A DNA stretch of 34,012 nucleotides, taken from assembly GCA_005880615.1 (NCBI GenBank), contig VBID01000133.1, positions 1 through 34,012 on the forward strand, written 5' to 3'. This stretch comes from Chloroflexota bacterium. GTDB lineage: Bacteria; Chloroflexota; Dormibacteria; CF-121. Positions 20,673 to 28,378 of this stretch are shown piece by piece (within the stretch, counting starts at the first letter, position 1; each line of letters starts with the position of its first letter). The position numbers were made by a program, and so were the translations under genes. Below the pieces are notes generated by a model. It saw nothing but the letters and a program-made list of their open reading frames with translations, was not told the DNA's origin and searched no databases.

Positions 20673-21200
20673 GTGACGTCCCGTCGACCATCCGCGGCCA
20701 CGACTCGATCGCTCACTGAACGCCTCACCGATCGCGCGATCGTGCGCGCTCTCATCCTGGCCCTCTTCGCGGTCGCCATGGGCCACCTCGAGGCGGTCGT
20801 CGTCTACTACATCCGCCTTGCGCTCGGTGATGTGCACGGGACCGGCACCATTCCCCCGGAGGTACTGCGCTCCTTTCCCTGGGGCATCGAAGCCACGCGG
20901 GAGGTGGCAACCATGGTCATGCTCGGGACGGTTGCCGTGCTGGCGGGGAGGATCTGGCCCAGGCGGCTGGCCGCCCTACTGTGGACCTTTGCCGTGTGGG
21001 ACGCAAGCTACTACGCGTCACTCCGGATCATGACGGGGTGGCCGCCATCCCTCCTCAGTCCCGACATCTATTTCCTGCTTCCGGTTCCCTTCGGTGGTCC
21101 GGTCTGGGTCCCGCTGGCCGCGGACGTGGTGTTCGCCGCTACCGCGGCGATGCTCGTGGTTAGAGGGCCAGGGTCATCGGGTTCTCCAGGAGCCGCTTGA
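20673..21200 (+). CDS. uncharacterised integral membrane protein
   Basis: 175 aa from GTG 20673. After a polar N-terminus come about four hydrophobic segments (IVRALILALFAVAMGHLEAV, MVMLGTVAVLAGRIW, RLAALLWTFAVWDASYY, VPLAADVVFAATAAMLVV). Conserved-looking motifs are GHLEAVVVYYIR and DASYYASLRIMTGWP. No family assigned. Its last 41 bases overlap the end of pdhC on the other strand. Confidence 0.65.
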   Translation: MTSRRPSAATTRSLTERLTDRAIVRALILALFAVAMGHLEAVVVYYIRLALGDVHGTGTIPPEVLRSFPWGIEATREVATMVMLGTVAVLAGRIWPRRLAALLWTFAVWDASYYASLRIMTGWPPSLLSPDIYFLLPVPFGGPVWVPLAADVVFAATAAMLVVRGPGSSGSPGAA

Positions 21201-22527
21201 CTTCCTGGAGGAACTGGGCGGCCGTCGCGCCGTAGAACACGCGGTGGTCGACCGAGAGGGTCACGCGCATGCGCTTGGCGGGCACGACCTGATCATCCTT
21301 CACGACCGGCTTGTCCAGGATGGAGCCCACGGCCAGGATGCCCGAGTCGGGCGGATTGATGATCGCCGTGAACTGGTCGACGTCGTACATGCCGAGATTG
21401 GAGACGGTGAAGGTATTGCCCTGTAGATCCTGGGGCCCGGCCCGACGCGCTCGGGCTCTCTCGGCGAGGGCCTTGCTTTCGTGCGCGATGTCTTTGAGCG
21501 CTTTCTGGTCGGCGTTGCGGAGGACCGGGACGATCAAGCCATCCGGCATGGCCACGGCGATGCCGATGTTGATGTCGCGCTTGCGCTCGATGCGGCCGTC
21601 CGCCCACGAAGCATTGACCTCGGGGAACTTGGTGAGCGCCAGCGCAACGGCCCTGATCACCAGGTCGTTAAAGCTGATGGCGTCCGCCTTCTCGACCGCC
21701 TGGTTGAACATGTCGCGGAAGCGGACGGCATCGTCCATCCCGATCTCGGAGGTCACATAGAAGTGGGGCGCCGAGAACATGCTCTGGCTGAGCCGGGCGG
21801 CGACCGTGGCCTGCAGCTTGGAGAGCTCGATGACCTCGACCTCCTCAGTCGGCCGCGCCGTTGCCGGCACTGCGGCCGGTCGGGCGGCAGCGGGGGCCGC
21901 GGCAGCCGATGCACCAAGTTGCCCGGCGGCCTCCACGTCCTCGCGCGTGATGCGTCCTCCAGGACCGGTGCCCTCCAGCCGGCTGAGGTCGATGCCCCGC
22001 TCTTCCGCCACCCGGCGGGCCACCGGAGACGCTTTCACCCGGCCGCCGTCGGATGGGGCCGGGGCCTGCCGCCGCAGCATCGCCAGCGCCGCGGCTGACG
22101 CAGCGCCCGCCTCGATCCGGTCGTCGGGCGCGCCCTGCGGGTATTGCTCGCCGCCCGAAGCCTCGGCTTCGACGGGTCGTGCTGTGGCAGAGGCCTTCTC
22201 GGCTCGCTGTACGTGGGCCTCCGCCGAAGTGGGCTGCGCCGCAGGTTTCGCGGCCTGGGTCGCCGGCTCCGCGGCCGGGGTGGCGCCGGGGCTGGCCTCC
22301 CCGATGGTGGCGATGACCGCCCCGATGGGGGCGCTGTCGCCCTCCTTGACCGCGATCTTGCTCAGCTTGCCGGAGGCGTAGGCCTCCACCTCGATGTTGG
22401 CCTTGTCGCTTTCGATCTCGACCAGGGGCTCGCCCTTCTTGACCTGATCGCCTTCCTTCTTCAGCCAGCGGATGATCTTGCCGGTCTCCATCGAGTCCGA
22501 GAGCCGCGGCATCTGCACGTCTGGCAT
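21160..22527 (-). CDS. pdhC: pyruvate dehydrogenase E2, dihydrolipoamide acetyltransferase
   Basis: 455 aa from ATG 22527; the frame continues upstream only inside pdhB. Domains in order: one lipoyl domain with the lipoyl Lys in EIESDKANIEV (about residue 43), an Ala/Pro-rich linker, a peripheral subunit-binding domain (ASPVARRVAEERGIDL), another linker, and the catalytic domain from about residue 230. The catalytic motif is DHRVFYG where HxxxDG is usual, so the Asp is Tyr; the catalytic His remains. It moves acetyl groups from E1 to CoA. Third gene of the operon, eight bases after pdhB. Confidence 0.9.
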   Translation of the reverse strand: MPDVQMPRLSDSMETGKIIRWLKKEGDQVKKGEPLVEIESDKANIEVEAYASGKLSKIAVKEGDSAPIGAVIATIGEASPGATPAAEPATQAAKPAAQPTSAEAHVQRAEKASATARPVEAEASGGEQYPQGAPDDRIEAGAASAAALAMLRRQAPAPSDGGRVKASPVARRVAEERGIDLSRLEGTGPGGRITREDVEAAGQLGASAAAAPAAARPAAVPATARPTEEVEVIELSKLQATVAARLSQSMFSAPHFYVTSEIGMDDAVRFRDMFNQAVEKADAISFNDLVIRAVALALTKFPEVNASWADGRIERKRDINIGIAVAMPDGLIVPVLRNADQKALKDIAHESKALAERARARRAGPQDLQGNTFTVSNLGMYDVDQFTAIINPPDSGILAVGSILDKPVVKDDQVVPAKRMRVTLSVDHRVFYGATAAQFLQEVKRLLENPMTLAL

Positions 22528-22535
22528 GGGGAGGC

Positions 22536-23516
22536 CTAATTCTTCCCGAGCAGGGCTCTGGCAGTCACGATGACGTCGGCCTTGGCCGGGAAGGCGAGCT
22601 TCTCCAGCCGCTTGTTGTAGGGGGTCGGGACCTCGGCTCCGGCGATCCGGGCGACCGGGGCATCCAGGTCGTCGAAGGCCTCTTCGTAGATGCGCGCCGC
22701 GATCTCGGCTCCGACGCCGAACGAACGCCAGCCCTCCTCCACGGTGATGGCATGTCCGGTTTTTCGCACCGACTCGATGACCGGCGCCATGTCGAGCGGC
22801 CGCAGCGCCCGCATGTCGACCACTTCGGCGCTGATGCCCAGCTGCTCCAGGTCTTTGGCCGCGTCCAGGGCCACCAGCAGCATGCGGGAGTGGGCGCAAA
22901 TGGTGACGTCGTCGCCCGGGCGCTTGACCTCGTTCTTATCCAGCGGCACCAGGTGCTCGCCGTCCGGGACCTCGCCCTTGACCGCGTAGGTGCCCTCGTT
23001 CTCGACGAACATGACCGGGTTGTCGTCTCGGATGGCGGACTTCAGCATGCCCTTGGCATCGGCCGGGGTGCCCGGGGCGACCACCTTGAGGCCGGGCACA
23101 TGGGCAAACCAGTTCTCGTGGCTGTGTGAGTGCTGGGCCGCCAGCTGATGGCCGCCACCGCCGGGGGTCCGGATCACGATGGGGACCTTGATCCCGCCGC
23201 CAAACATGTACCGGATGTGGGCCGCGGCATTCACCACCTGGTCCATCGCCACCATGATGAAGTTGACGGTCATCATCTCGGCCACCGGCCGGAGCCCCGC
23301 CATGGCCGCCCCGATGGCGGTGCCCACGATGATCTCCTCGGCGATGGGGGTGTCCAGCACCCGCTTCTCTCCGAACTCCTTCATCAGCCCGCGGGTGACC
23401 TTGAAGCTGCCGTCGTACAGGCCGATGTCCTCGCCCAGCAGGAAGACGTTCGGATCGCGCTGCATCTCCTCGCGAAGAGCCTGGTTGAGGGCGTCCCGAA
23501 TGGACAGGATGGGCAT
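22536..23516 (-). CDS. pdhB: pyruvate dehydrogenase E1 component, beta subunit
   Basis: 326 aa, full length. LGEDIGLYDGSFKVTRGL near the N-terminus, DTPIAEEIIVGTAIGAAMAG, HSHSHENWFAHVPGLKVV and the C-terminal transketolase domain (VVDMRALRPLDM, ITVEEGWRSFGVGAEIA) are those of E1-beta. With PdhA it forms the thiamine diphosphate enzyme that decarboxylates pyruvate or a branched-chain 2-oxoacid. The ATG lies two bases after the pdhA stop, so translation is coupled. Confidence 0.93.
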   Translation of the reverse strand: MPILSIRDALNQALREEMQRDPNVFLLGEDIGLYDGSFKVTRGLMKEFGEKRVLDTPIAEEIIVGTAIGAAMAGLRPVAEMMTVNFIMVAMDQVVNAAAHIRYMFGGGIKVPIVIRTPGGGGHQLAAQHSHSHENWFAHVPGLKVVAPGTPADAKGMLKSAIRDDNPVMFVENEGTYAVKGEVPDGEHLVPLDKNEVKRPGDDVTICAHSRMLLVALDAAKDLEQLGISAEVVDMRALRPLDMAPVIESVRKTGHAITVEEGWRSFGVGAEIAARIYEEAFDDLDAPVARIAGAEVPTPYNKRLEKLAFPAKADVIVTARALLGKN

Positions 23517-23518
23517 CG

Positions 23519-24529
23519 CTAGCTGGCCGCCTCGTCGGCGTAGACGTCGCGGAACAGATCCTTCGGATCGGGCTCCGGGCTCTCGTCGGCGAATTTGACG
23601 GCCGCGTCGACCTCCGCCATGACCTCTACGTCCATTGCTTCCAGGTCCCTATCGCTGGCCAGCCGTTCGCGCTTCAGGTACTCGCCGAACTTGAGGATGG
23701 AGTCGCGTTCCTTCCACTCCGTGACCTCTTGCTTGCCCCGGTACGTGTCCGGGTCGGACATGGAGTGGCCGCGGTAGCGATAGGTGACGCACTCCAGCAG
23801 GCTGGGTTCGTGCTGATCGCGGGCCTGGGCCACCAAGCGATCGGTGACCTGGCGGACGGCCAGCACGTCCATGCCGTCGACCCGCTCCCCGGTCATGTCG
23901 TAGGCGAGTGCCTTCTTCCAGAGTTCGGTGACGGCCGAGGCGCGCGACACGGCGGTCCCCATGCCGTACTGGTTGTTGATGATCACGAACACCACCGGCA
24001 GCTTCCACAGCTTGGCCACGTTCAGCGATTCGTGGAAGGCGCCGATGTTGGTGGCGCCGTCGCCGAACATGCTCATCACGACTTCGGGCTTGTCCTGGTA
24101 GCGAATGGCGTAACCCGTGCCGCAGGCGAGCGGCAGCGCTTCGCCCACGATGGCATAGCCACCGAAGAAGCGACGGTCGTGATCGAAGAGGTGCATCGAG
24201 CCGCCCCGCCCATGCGAGGTGCCCGTCTCCTTGCCAAACAGCTCAGCCATGATGGCCTTGGCATCGACCCCCTTGGCGATGGCGTGGCCGTGCTCGCGGT
24301 AGTTGCTGTAGACGTAGTCCTCCTTCCGCAGTGCGGAGACGGTGCCGACGATGGTGGCCTCTTCGCCGATATTGAGATGACAGAAGCCGCCGATCTTGGC
24401 CATCTGGTACATCTCGGCCGTTTTTTCCTCGAAGCGCCGGATCAGGAGCATCTCCCGGTAGAGCTTGAGTAGCGTGGACTTGTCCGAGAGCACCCTGGCG
24501 GTCTCGGTCGGGCGCTGGTCAAGCTTCAT
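23519..24529 (-). CDS. pdhA: pyruvate dehydrogenase E1 component, alpha subunit
   Basis: 336 aa from ATG 24529, chosen because AGGAG lies five bases upstream. The thiamine diphosphate motif runs from FGDGATNIGAFHESLN to VIINNQYGMGT; GTSHGRGGSMH and the loop RGHSMSDPDTYR are also conserved. It is the first gene of pdhABC; no E3 (lipoamide dehydrogenase) is in the window. Acetoin or branched-chain dehydrogenase are possible alternatives, but the E2 and E1 sequences fit pyruvate best. Confidence 0.92.
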   Translation of the reverse strand: MKLDQRPTETARVLSDKSTLLKLYREMLLIRRFEEKTAEMYQMAKIGGFCHLNIGEEATIVGTVSALRKEDYVYSNYREHGHAIAKGVDAKAIMAELFGKETGTSHGRGGSMHLFDHDRRFFGGYAIVGEALPLACGTGYAIRYQDKPEVVMSMFGDGATNIGAFHESLNVAKLWKLPVVFVIINNQYGMGTAVSRASAVTELWKKALAYDMTGERVDGMDVLAVRQVTDRLVAQARDQHEPSLLECVTYRYRGHSMSDPDTYRGKQEVTEWKERDSILKFGEYLKRERLASDRDLEAMDVEVMAEVDAAVKFADESPEPDPKDLFRDVYADEAAS

Positions 24530-24579
24530 GGCGACTCCTGGGCACAAAAGATCCGTGATCGGGCGGACCCGTCGCTCCT

Positions 24580-24585
24580 ATTGTA
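24580..24585 (-). promoter_or_regulatory. -10 box of the pdhABC operon
   Basis: TACAAT on the minus strand gives a leader of about 44 bases with AGGAG before pdhA. The -35 region is poor. Confidence 0.5.
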
Positions 24586-24586
24586 T

Positions 24587-24688
24587 TCAGCGCTGTGCGC
24601 TGTGCAGGGTCAGGGTGACCTGCTCGCGGTAGTAGGCGATCACACCCTCGGCCATGAGGACGAAAATGGCCAGGCACGGCCACGACAT
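24587..24688 (-). CDS. possible 33-aa small protein downstream of queF
   Basis: ATG 24688 lies four bases after the queF TAA and the frame ends at TGA 24589-24587. The product has a hydrophobic first half (MSWPCLAIFVLMAEG) and a polar second half (VIAYYREQ, then THSA-like residues). It may be co-translated with queF. No family known and no ribosome binding site. Confidence 0.35.
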   Translation of the reverse strand: MSWPCLAIFVLMAEGVIAYYREQVTLTLHSAQR

Positions 24689-24691
24689 CAG

Positions 24692-25081
24692 TTAGGCGCC
24701 GTTGGGGGAGGCCAGTCGTCCCAAGTGGCGGGCGGTGACGACCGTCTTGATGTTGCCACGGACATTGAAGTCGCCCACCACTTCCATGAGGCGCGGCTGG
24801 ATCAGCGCCACCAGGTCATCCAGGATCCGGTTGACGGCTTGCTCGTGGAACAGTTCCTGGTCGCGGAACTGGTTGATGTAGAGCTTCAGCGACTTGAGCT
24901 CGACGATGGATTGGTCCGGGACGTAGTGAATGCGGATCGTGGCGAAGTCGGGGAAGTTGGACCGCGGGCAGAGACACGTAAATTCGGGGATCGACAGGTC
25001 GATCTCATAATCGCGCTCCGGGTTCGGGTTGGGCACGGCCTCCAACGCCGACTCGGCAATCATGTTGGCCCCGTACTTCAC
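24692..25081 (-). CDS. queF: NADPH-dependent 7-cyano-7-deazaguanine reductase
   Basis: 129 aa, type I (short) QueF, from GTG 25081. [17 protein letters not shown] holds the catalytic Cys and Asp; [15 protein letters not shown] is the QueF signature. It reduces preQ0 to preQ1 for queuosine in tRNA. A -10 box (TACAGT) ends seven bases before the GTG, so the message is leaderless; a GTG three codons earlier overlaps that box and is rejected. No preQ1 riboswitch can exist in such a leader. yhhQ lies 1.4 kb upstream on the same strand. Confidence 0.93.
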   Translation of the reverse strand: MKYGANMIAESALEAVPNPNPERDYEIDLSIPEFTCLCPRSNFPDFATIRIHYVPDQSIVELKSLKLYINQFRDQELFHEQAVNRILDDLVALIQPRLMEVVGDFNVRGNIKTVVTARHLGRLASPNGA

Positions 25082-25088
25082 GGGACCC

Positions 25089-25094
25089 ACTGTA
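25089..25094 (-). promoter_or_regulatory. -10 box of leaderless queF
   Basis: TACAGT (25094-25089) directly abuts the TGA (25097-25095) of the upstream gene and stands seven bases from GTG 25081. Confidence 0.55.
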
Positions 25095-25508
25095 TCAGTC
25101 AGCTGTTGACGTCGGGTTCGCTTCTACGACCGTGCCGCCGGCCTGGTCCGCCTGAACGGTGAGGATGCCGTGGCAGCCGCTGTTTTCGGTGAAGTGGAAG
25201 ACCCAGGTCGGTCCGCCATCCTGGGTGGGGACGAACGTCCAGGCGGTCTGGCCGGCCCCGGCCTGGTAAAAGCGCGCTACCCGGCTAGCCGGGGCGAAGG
25301 TCCGATATGCCACGCCAGCGTTGGCTGGGCGCGGGAGAGCCGTGACGTTGGGATACGAAGGGAAAGTCGTCCAGGTGCAAGCCCCGGCGCCGGCGGAGGC
25401 CTGGTGGGTGGTGCCGTGGCCCAGGGCGTAGCCGCTGGCGAAGGTCACGATCAGCACGGCGGCACTGATTGCCAGCAGTCCGCCGCGGTGGAACTGCGCT
25501 TTGGCCAT
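25095..25508 (-). CDS. secreted or membrane-anchored small protein
   Basis: 137 aa from ATG 25508 ([10 protein letters not shown]); the frame is open further upstream but without protein character. A signal or anchor helix ([20 protein letters not shown]) is followed by an external domain of about 100 residues with two Cys (ACTWTTF and NSGCHGI) that may pair. [17 protein letters not shown] is the most conserved-looking part. No family recognised. Confidence 0.6.
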   Translation of the reverse strand: MAKAQFHRGGLLAISAAVLIVTFASGYALGHGTTHQASAGAGACTWTTFPSYPNVTALPRPANAGVAYRTFAPASRVARFYQAGAGQTAWTFVPTQDGGPTWVFHFTENSGCHGILTVQADQAGGTVVEANPTSTAD

Positions 25509-25596
25509 CGCCCTGTGTGACGGGGCGGCGGGGCGAAAATTGCTGGGCCATGCCCGAGTTGCCGGCGAGCCAGCCCGCGGGGTAGGGTGGACGGAC

Positions 25597-26472
25597 ATGA
25601 GCCAGTCCCGCACCGGGACGCTGCCCCGCCTCCAGCTGGTCACGGAGGACAGCGCCCCGCCGGATGTCGCCGCCATCTACGAAGAGACCAGGGATCTCCT
25701 GGGGATCCCCTGGACGGCGGCCATCTTCCAGGGGTACGCCATGTATCCGCCGTTCCTGCGGCTGGCCTGGGCCGAGCTGAAGCCCAATGTGGTCACCCTC
25801 GAGTTCCGCGCCGATGCCAGGCAGCTTCGGGAGCAGGCGACGGCGGCCATGAGCGACCTGTATCGGCTGGGCTACGACCGCTCCCAGGTGGAGGGCTGGG
25901 GTGGGGACCCGCACGTGATCCGAATGGTCTGTGAGACCTTCAATTTCGGCAACCCCAAGCTGCTGATCTGCGCCCGCGCGGTCAGTCGAAGCCTGGAGGG
26001 GCTCCGCCCCCAGGGACCGTCAGAGGACACTGATCTGCGGCCGGAGAGGCCGCCTCCGGGTGAGGAGCACATCCGCCACCGGCGGATCGACCTGGTCGAC
26101 CCGGGTCATCCGCCGGCTCCGGTGGCGCCCATCTTCCGGGACATTCAGCAGACCCTGGGGTTGCCGGTGGTCAACACCGATTACCGGGCGCTGGCCCGCT
26201 GGCCTGAGTATTTCCACCACGCCTGGGAAGACTTGAAGGGCGCCATTCTGTCGTCGCCCTTCCAGCTGGCGCGCGATGCCCTGGCCGATTCCGGGGATGC
26301 GGCCGCCGACCGGCTGGAGGAGCCGGTGACCATCTCCCGCGATATCCTTCGGCGTGAGGGGGTCCCCGCCGCCGAGCTGGACAACCTGGTGCAGGTGGCC
26401 CGCCTGTTCGCTGACCTGCTGCCTGGTTTGATCCTGAACGTCGAGGGCTTGCGCCAGGGCGTCGAGCGCTAG
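25597..26472 (+). CDS. DehI-family 2-haloacid dehalogenase-like protein
   Basis: 291 aa from ATG 25597. Two homologous helical halves: PPDVAAIYEETRDLLGIPWTAAIFQGYA with FLRLAWAELKPN, and VAPIFRDIQQTLGLPVVNTDYRALARWPEYF with HHAWEDLKG. This internal pseudo-dimer is the DehI fold, whose founding member dehalogenates both D- and L-haloacids. Many chromosomal relatives have no proven substrate. A possible -10 (TAGGGT) ends eight bases upstream. Confidence 0.8.
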   Translation: MSQSRTGTLPRLQLVTEDSAPPDVAAIYEETRDLLGIPWTAAIFQGYAMYPPFLRLAWAELKPNVVTLEFRADARQLREQATAAMSDLYRLGYDRSQVEGWGGDPHVIRMVCETFNFGNPKLLICARAVSRSLEGLRPQGPSEDTDLRPERPPPGEEHIRHRRIDLVDPGHPPAPVAPIFRDIQQTLGLPVVNTDYRALARWPEYFHHAWEDLKGAILSSPFQLARDALADSGDAAADRLEEPVTISRDILRREGVPAAELDNLVQVARLFADLLPGLILNVEGLRQGVER

Positions 26473-26483
26473 CTGAGCGCCTG

Positions 26484-26496
26484 AGCCCGAATCGGG
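26484..26496. repeat. possible terminus scar of the 180-bp element
   Basis: AGCCCGAATCGGG resembles two element ends joined, between convergent dehI and yhhQ. Short enough to be chance. Confidence 0.2.
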
Positions 26497-26498
26497 AT

Positions 26499-27188
26499 CT
26501 AGTCCGCCAGCGTGAACGGATTGAAGTCGGTCTTGAGATCGAAGGGGTCCTGCCGCTCGGCCCGCTTGAGGAAACCGACGACCGCATAGGTCAGCGGCGT
26601 GGCGACAATCTCGTACAGGCTCTTGAAGGCCCACTGGGTAGCGATGGTGCGGAGCAGCAGGCTGGCGGGCAGAATGCCCACGAACGCACCGGTGATGAAT
26701 ATGGCGGAGTCAAGAGCCTGTCCCAGGACGGTCGAGCTGATGGTGCGGGTCCACAGCCGCCGTCCCGAGGTCAGGATTTTGAGCCGCGCCATGACGAACG
26801 AGTTGAGGAACTCGCCGGCCAGGTAGGCGACAAACGACGCCGCCAGCAAGCGCGGGGTAAAGCCGAGGATGCGGTTGTAGGCCGCCTGGTCGGCGACCTG
26901 CCAGAACGGAGCGCCAGGCAGCGCCCCGGCCAGCGAGATGAACAGCACAAACACCAGGTTGCAGGCGAAGCCCAGCCAGATCACGCGACGGGCGACGGCA
27001 TAGCCGTAGACCTCGGTCAGCACATCGCCAAACAGGTACGAGAGCGGAAACACGATCACCGCGGCCGGCAGGATCCAGGGGCCAAACGCGACCAGCTTGA
27101 CGGCGATCAGATTCGACGTCAGAAGGACCGTGACGAACAGGGCACTGAGCACGATGAGGAGCGGCGACGCCCGCCCGGGCGCGGTCAC
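26499..27188 (-). CDS. yhhQ: queuosine precursor transporter
   Basis: 229 aa from GTG 27188. About six membrane helices; VLLTSNLIAVKLV, FPLSYLFGDVLTEVYGYAVARR and AYLAGEFLNSFVMARLK are hallmarks of the YhhQ/VUT family, which imports preQ0 and preQ1. With queF on the same strand it indicates precursor salvage rather than, or in addition to, synthesis. A -10 box (TAACCT) ends six bases upstream and shares its TAA with the stop of the upstream gene. Confidence 0.92.
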   Translation of the reverse strand: MTAPGRASPLLIVLSALFVTVLLTSNLIAVKLVAFGPWILPAAVIVFPLSYLFGDVLTEVYGYAVARRVIWLGFACNLVFVLFISLAGALPGAPFWQVADQAAYNRILGFTPRLLAASFVAYLAGEFLNSFVMARLKILTSGRRLWTRTISSTVLGQALDSAIFITGAFVGILPASLLLRTIATQWAFKSLYEIVATPLTYAVVGFLKRAERQDPFDLKTDFNPFTLAD

Positions 27189-27194
27189 GCAATA

Positions 27195-27200
27195 AGGTTA
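27195..27200 (-). promoter_or_regulatory. -10 box of leaderless yhhQ, overlapping a stop codon
   Basis: TAACCT (27200-27195) begins with the TAA stop of the upstream gene and ends six bases before GTG 27188. Confidence 0.5.
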
Positions 27201-28319
27201 GGGGATGATGGTGAACGCGACGGTCCCACCCACGGGAGTGCCATCGCCATTGGTCACGCTGACCGCGTAGTCCTGCACCCGCTGACCCCCGGGCACCAGG
27301 CAGGCGATGGTGGTGGCGCTGTTAACGGCCACATTGCGACCGTCGAAGGCACCGGTGCCGCCGGAGAGGGGCGTGAAGTGGACCGACGCGGCGGCGCCCC
27401 CCACAAACCCCGATCCCTGGATCACGAGGGTGGTGTCTTGCCCGGCTTTCGCCTGCGCGGGCTGGACACCGGAGAGCGATGCGGACGCCGCCGCGGAGGG
27501 GTTGGGGCTGGCTTCTCCGCTGCCCCGCAGCAGCAGGCCGGGGGGAAGGTCGGCCAATGGCAGGGCCGTCCCCGAAACGCCGTGCCACGCGAGCAGGTCC
27601 GTCTGGGCTGACTCGATGGGTGCCGCCATGGGGTTGATGGCCGGCAGTCGCGGGCCGGGCAGGATGATCCCCAGGAGCTTGCCGCCGTAGCCCACCACCG
27701 GGCTGCCGGCGTTGCCGGTCTGCAGGTCGGCGTGCAGCTGGAAGAGGGGCGCCACCGGGGCGCCGTCCACGGTGGTCGAGGTGGCGACCATCGTCACCGC
27801 GCCTGGCAGGCTGGACGGCAGGGAGTCGTTCTTCGGGCTGGCCAGCACGGAGACCGGATCGTGCGTCTGCAGGCTGCTGGTGGAACCGAACGGGAGGGGC
27901 ACCGCGGACACGACCGCACTCCGCACCAGCGCGATGCCATGGGCGGGGTCAATGCCGATCACCGTGACGGCATGCATGCCTCCGGTGTTGTCCACCACCC
28001 GGGCGGCTCGGGCGGACTGAAGCAGCTGCGCGGAGGTCAGCAGATAACCTTTGTTGTCGATGGCCACCGCGGTGCCGAAAGTGAGGCCACTATCGTTCAA
28101 GACCACCAGGGTCACCACGCTCTGCAGAGCCCGGTCCAGCTCGTCGGCGAACAGCACGCCCTGAGGCGCCGGGGGGGTTGGGGTGGGGGTGGGCGGTGGG
28201 GACGGCGCTGGCGAAATTAGGCCGCGGATGCTGGGCGTGAGCATCCCCAGGCTGCCCACCAGCAGGAGAACCACCACGCCCAACGTGGCCCGCTCCAGGC
28301 GGCCGCGCGGCAGGACCAT
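27198..28319 (-). CDS. HtrA-like pseudoprotease with IPT/TIG-like C-terminal domain
   Basis: 373 aa. A membrane helix (LGVVVLLLVGSLGML) and a Pro/Thr linker precede a trypsin-like domain (about residues 65-240). In HtrA terms the His position reads YLLTSAQLL (H to Q), the Asp position IDPAHGIALV (D to G) and the Ser position TGNAGSPVV (S to A), so the whole triad is gone while the fold motifs GTAVAIDNKGY and GNAGSPVVGYGGKLLGI remain. Residues about 285-373 (VQPAQAKAGQDTTLVIQGSGF ... VSVTNGDGT) look like an IPT/TIG beta-sandwich. It should be an extracytoplasmic binding protein, not a protease. Confidence 0.78.
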   Translation of the reverse strand: MVLPRGRLERATLGVVVLLLVGSLGMLTPSIRGLISPAPSPPPTPTPTPPAPQGVLFADELDRALQSVVTLVVLNDSGLTFGTAVAIDNKGYLLTSAQLLQSARAARVVDNTGGMHAVTVIGIDPAHGIALVRSAVVSAVPLPFGSTSSLQTHDPVSVLASPKNDSLPSSLPGAVTMVATSTTVDGAPVAPLFQLHADLQTGNAGSPVVGYGGKLLGIILPGPRLPAINPMAAPIESAQTDLLAWHGVSGTALPLADLPPGLLLRGSGEASPNPSAAASASLSGVQPAQAKAGQDTTLVIQGSGFVGGAAASVHFTPLSGGTGAFDGRNVAVNSATTIACLVPGGQRVQDYAVSVTNGDGTPVGGTVAFTIIP

Positions 28320-28365
28320 CCCAGGTGCAACGGCTGAGAGACCAACGAACTTCCGGGTACTCGAC

Positions 28366-28371
28366 TACAGT
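28366..28371 (+). promoter_or_regulatory. -10 box of the leaderless mshC-like gene
   Basis: TACAGT ends seven bases before ATG 28379; the same hexamer and spacing precede queF. Confidence 0.5.
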
Positions 28372-28378
28372 GGCGCTG

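Noticed and set aside
24530-24691. preQ1 riboswitch near queF
   Set aside because: This region is downstream of queF, and queF itself appears leaderless.
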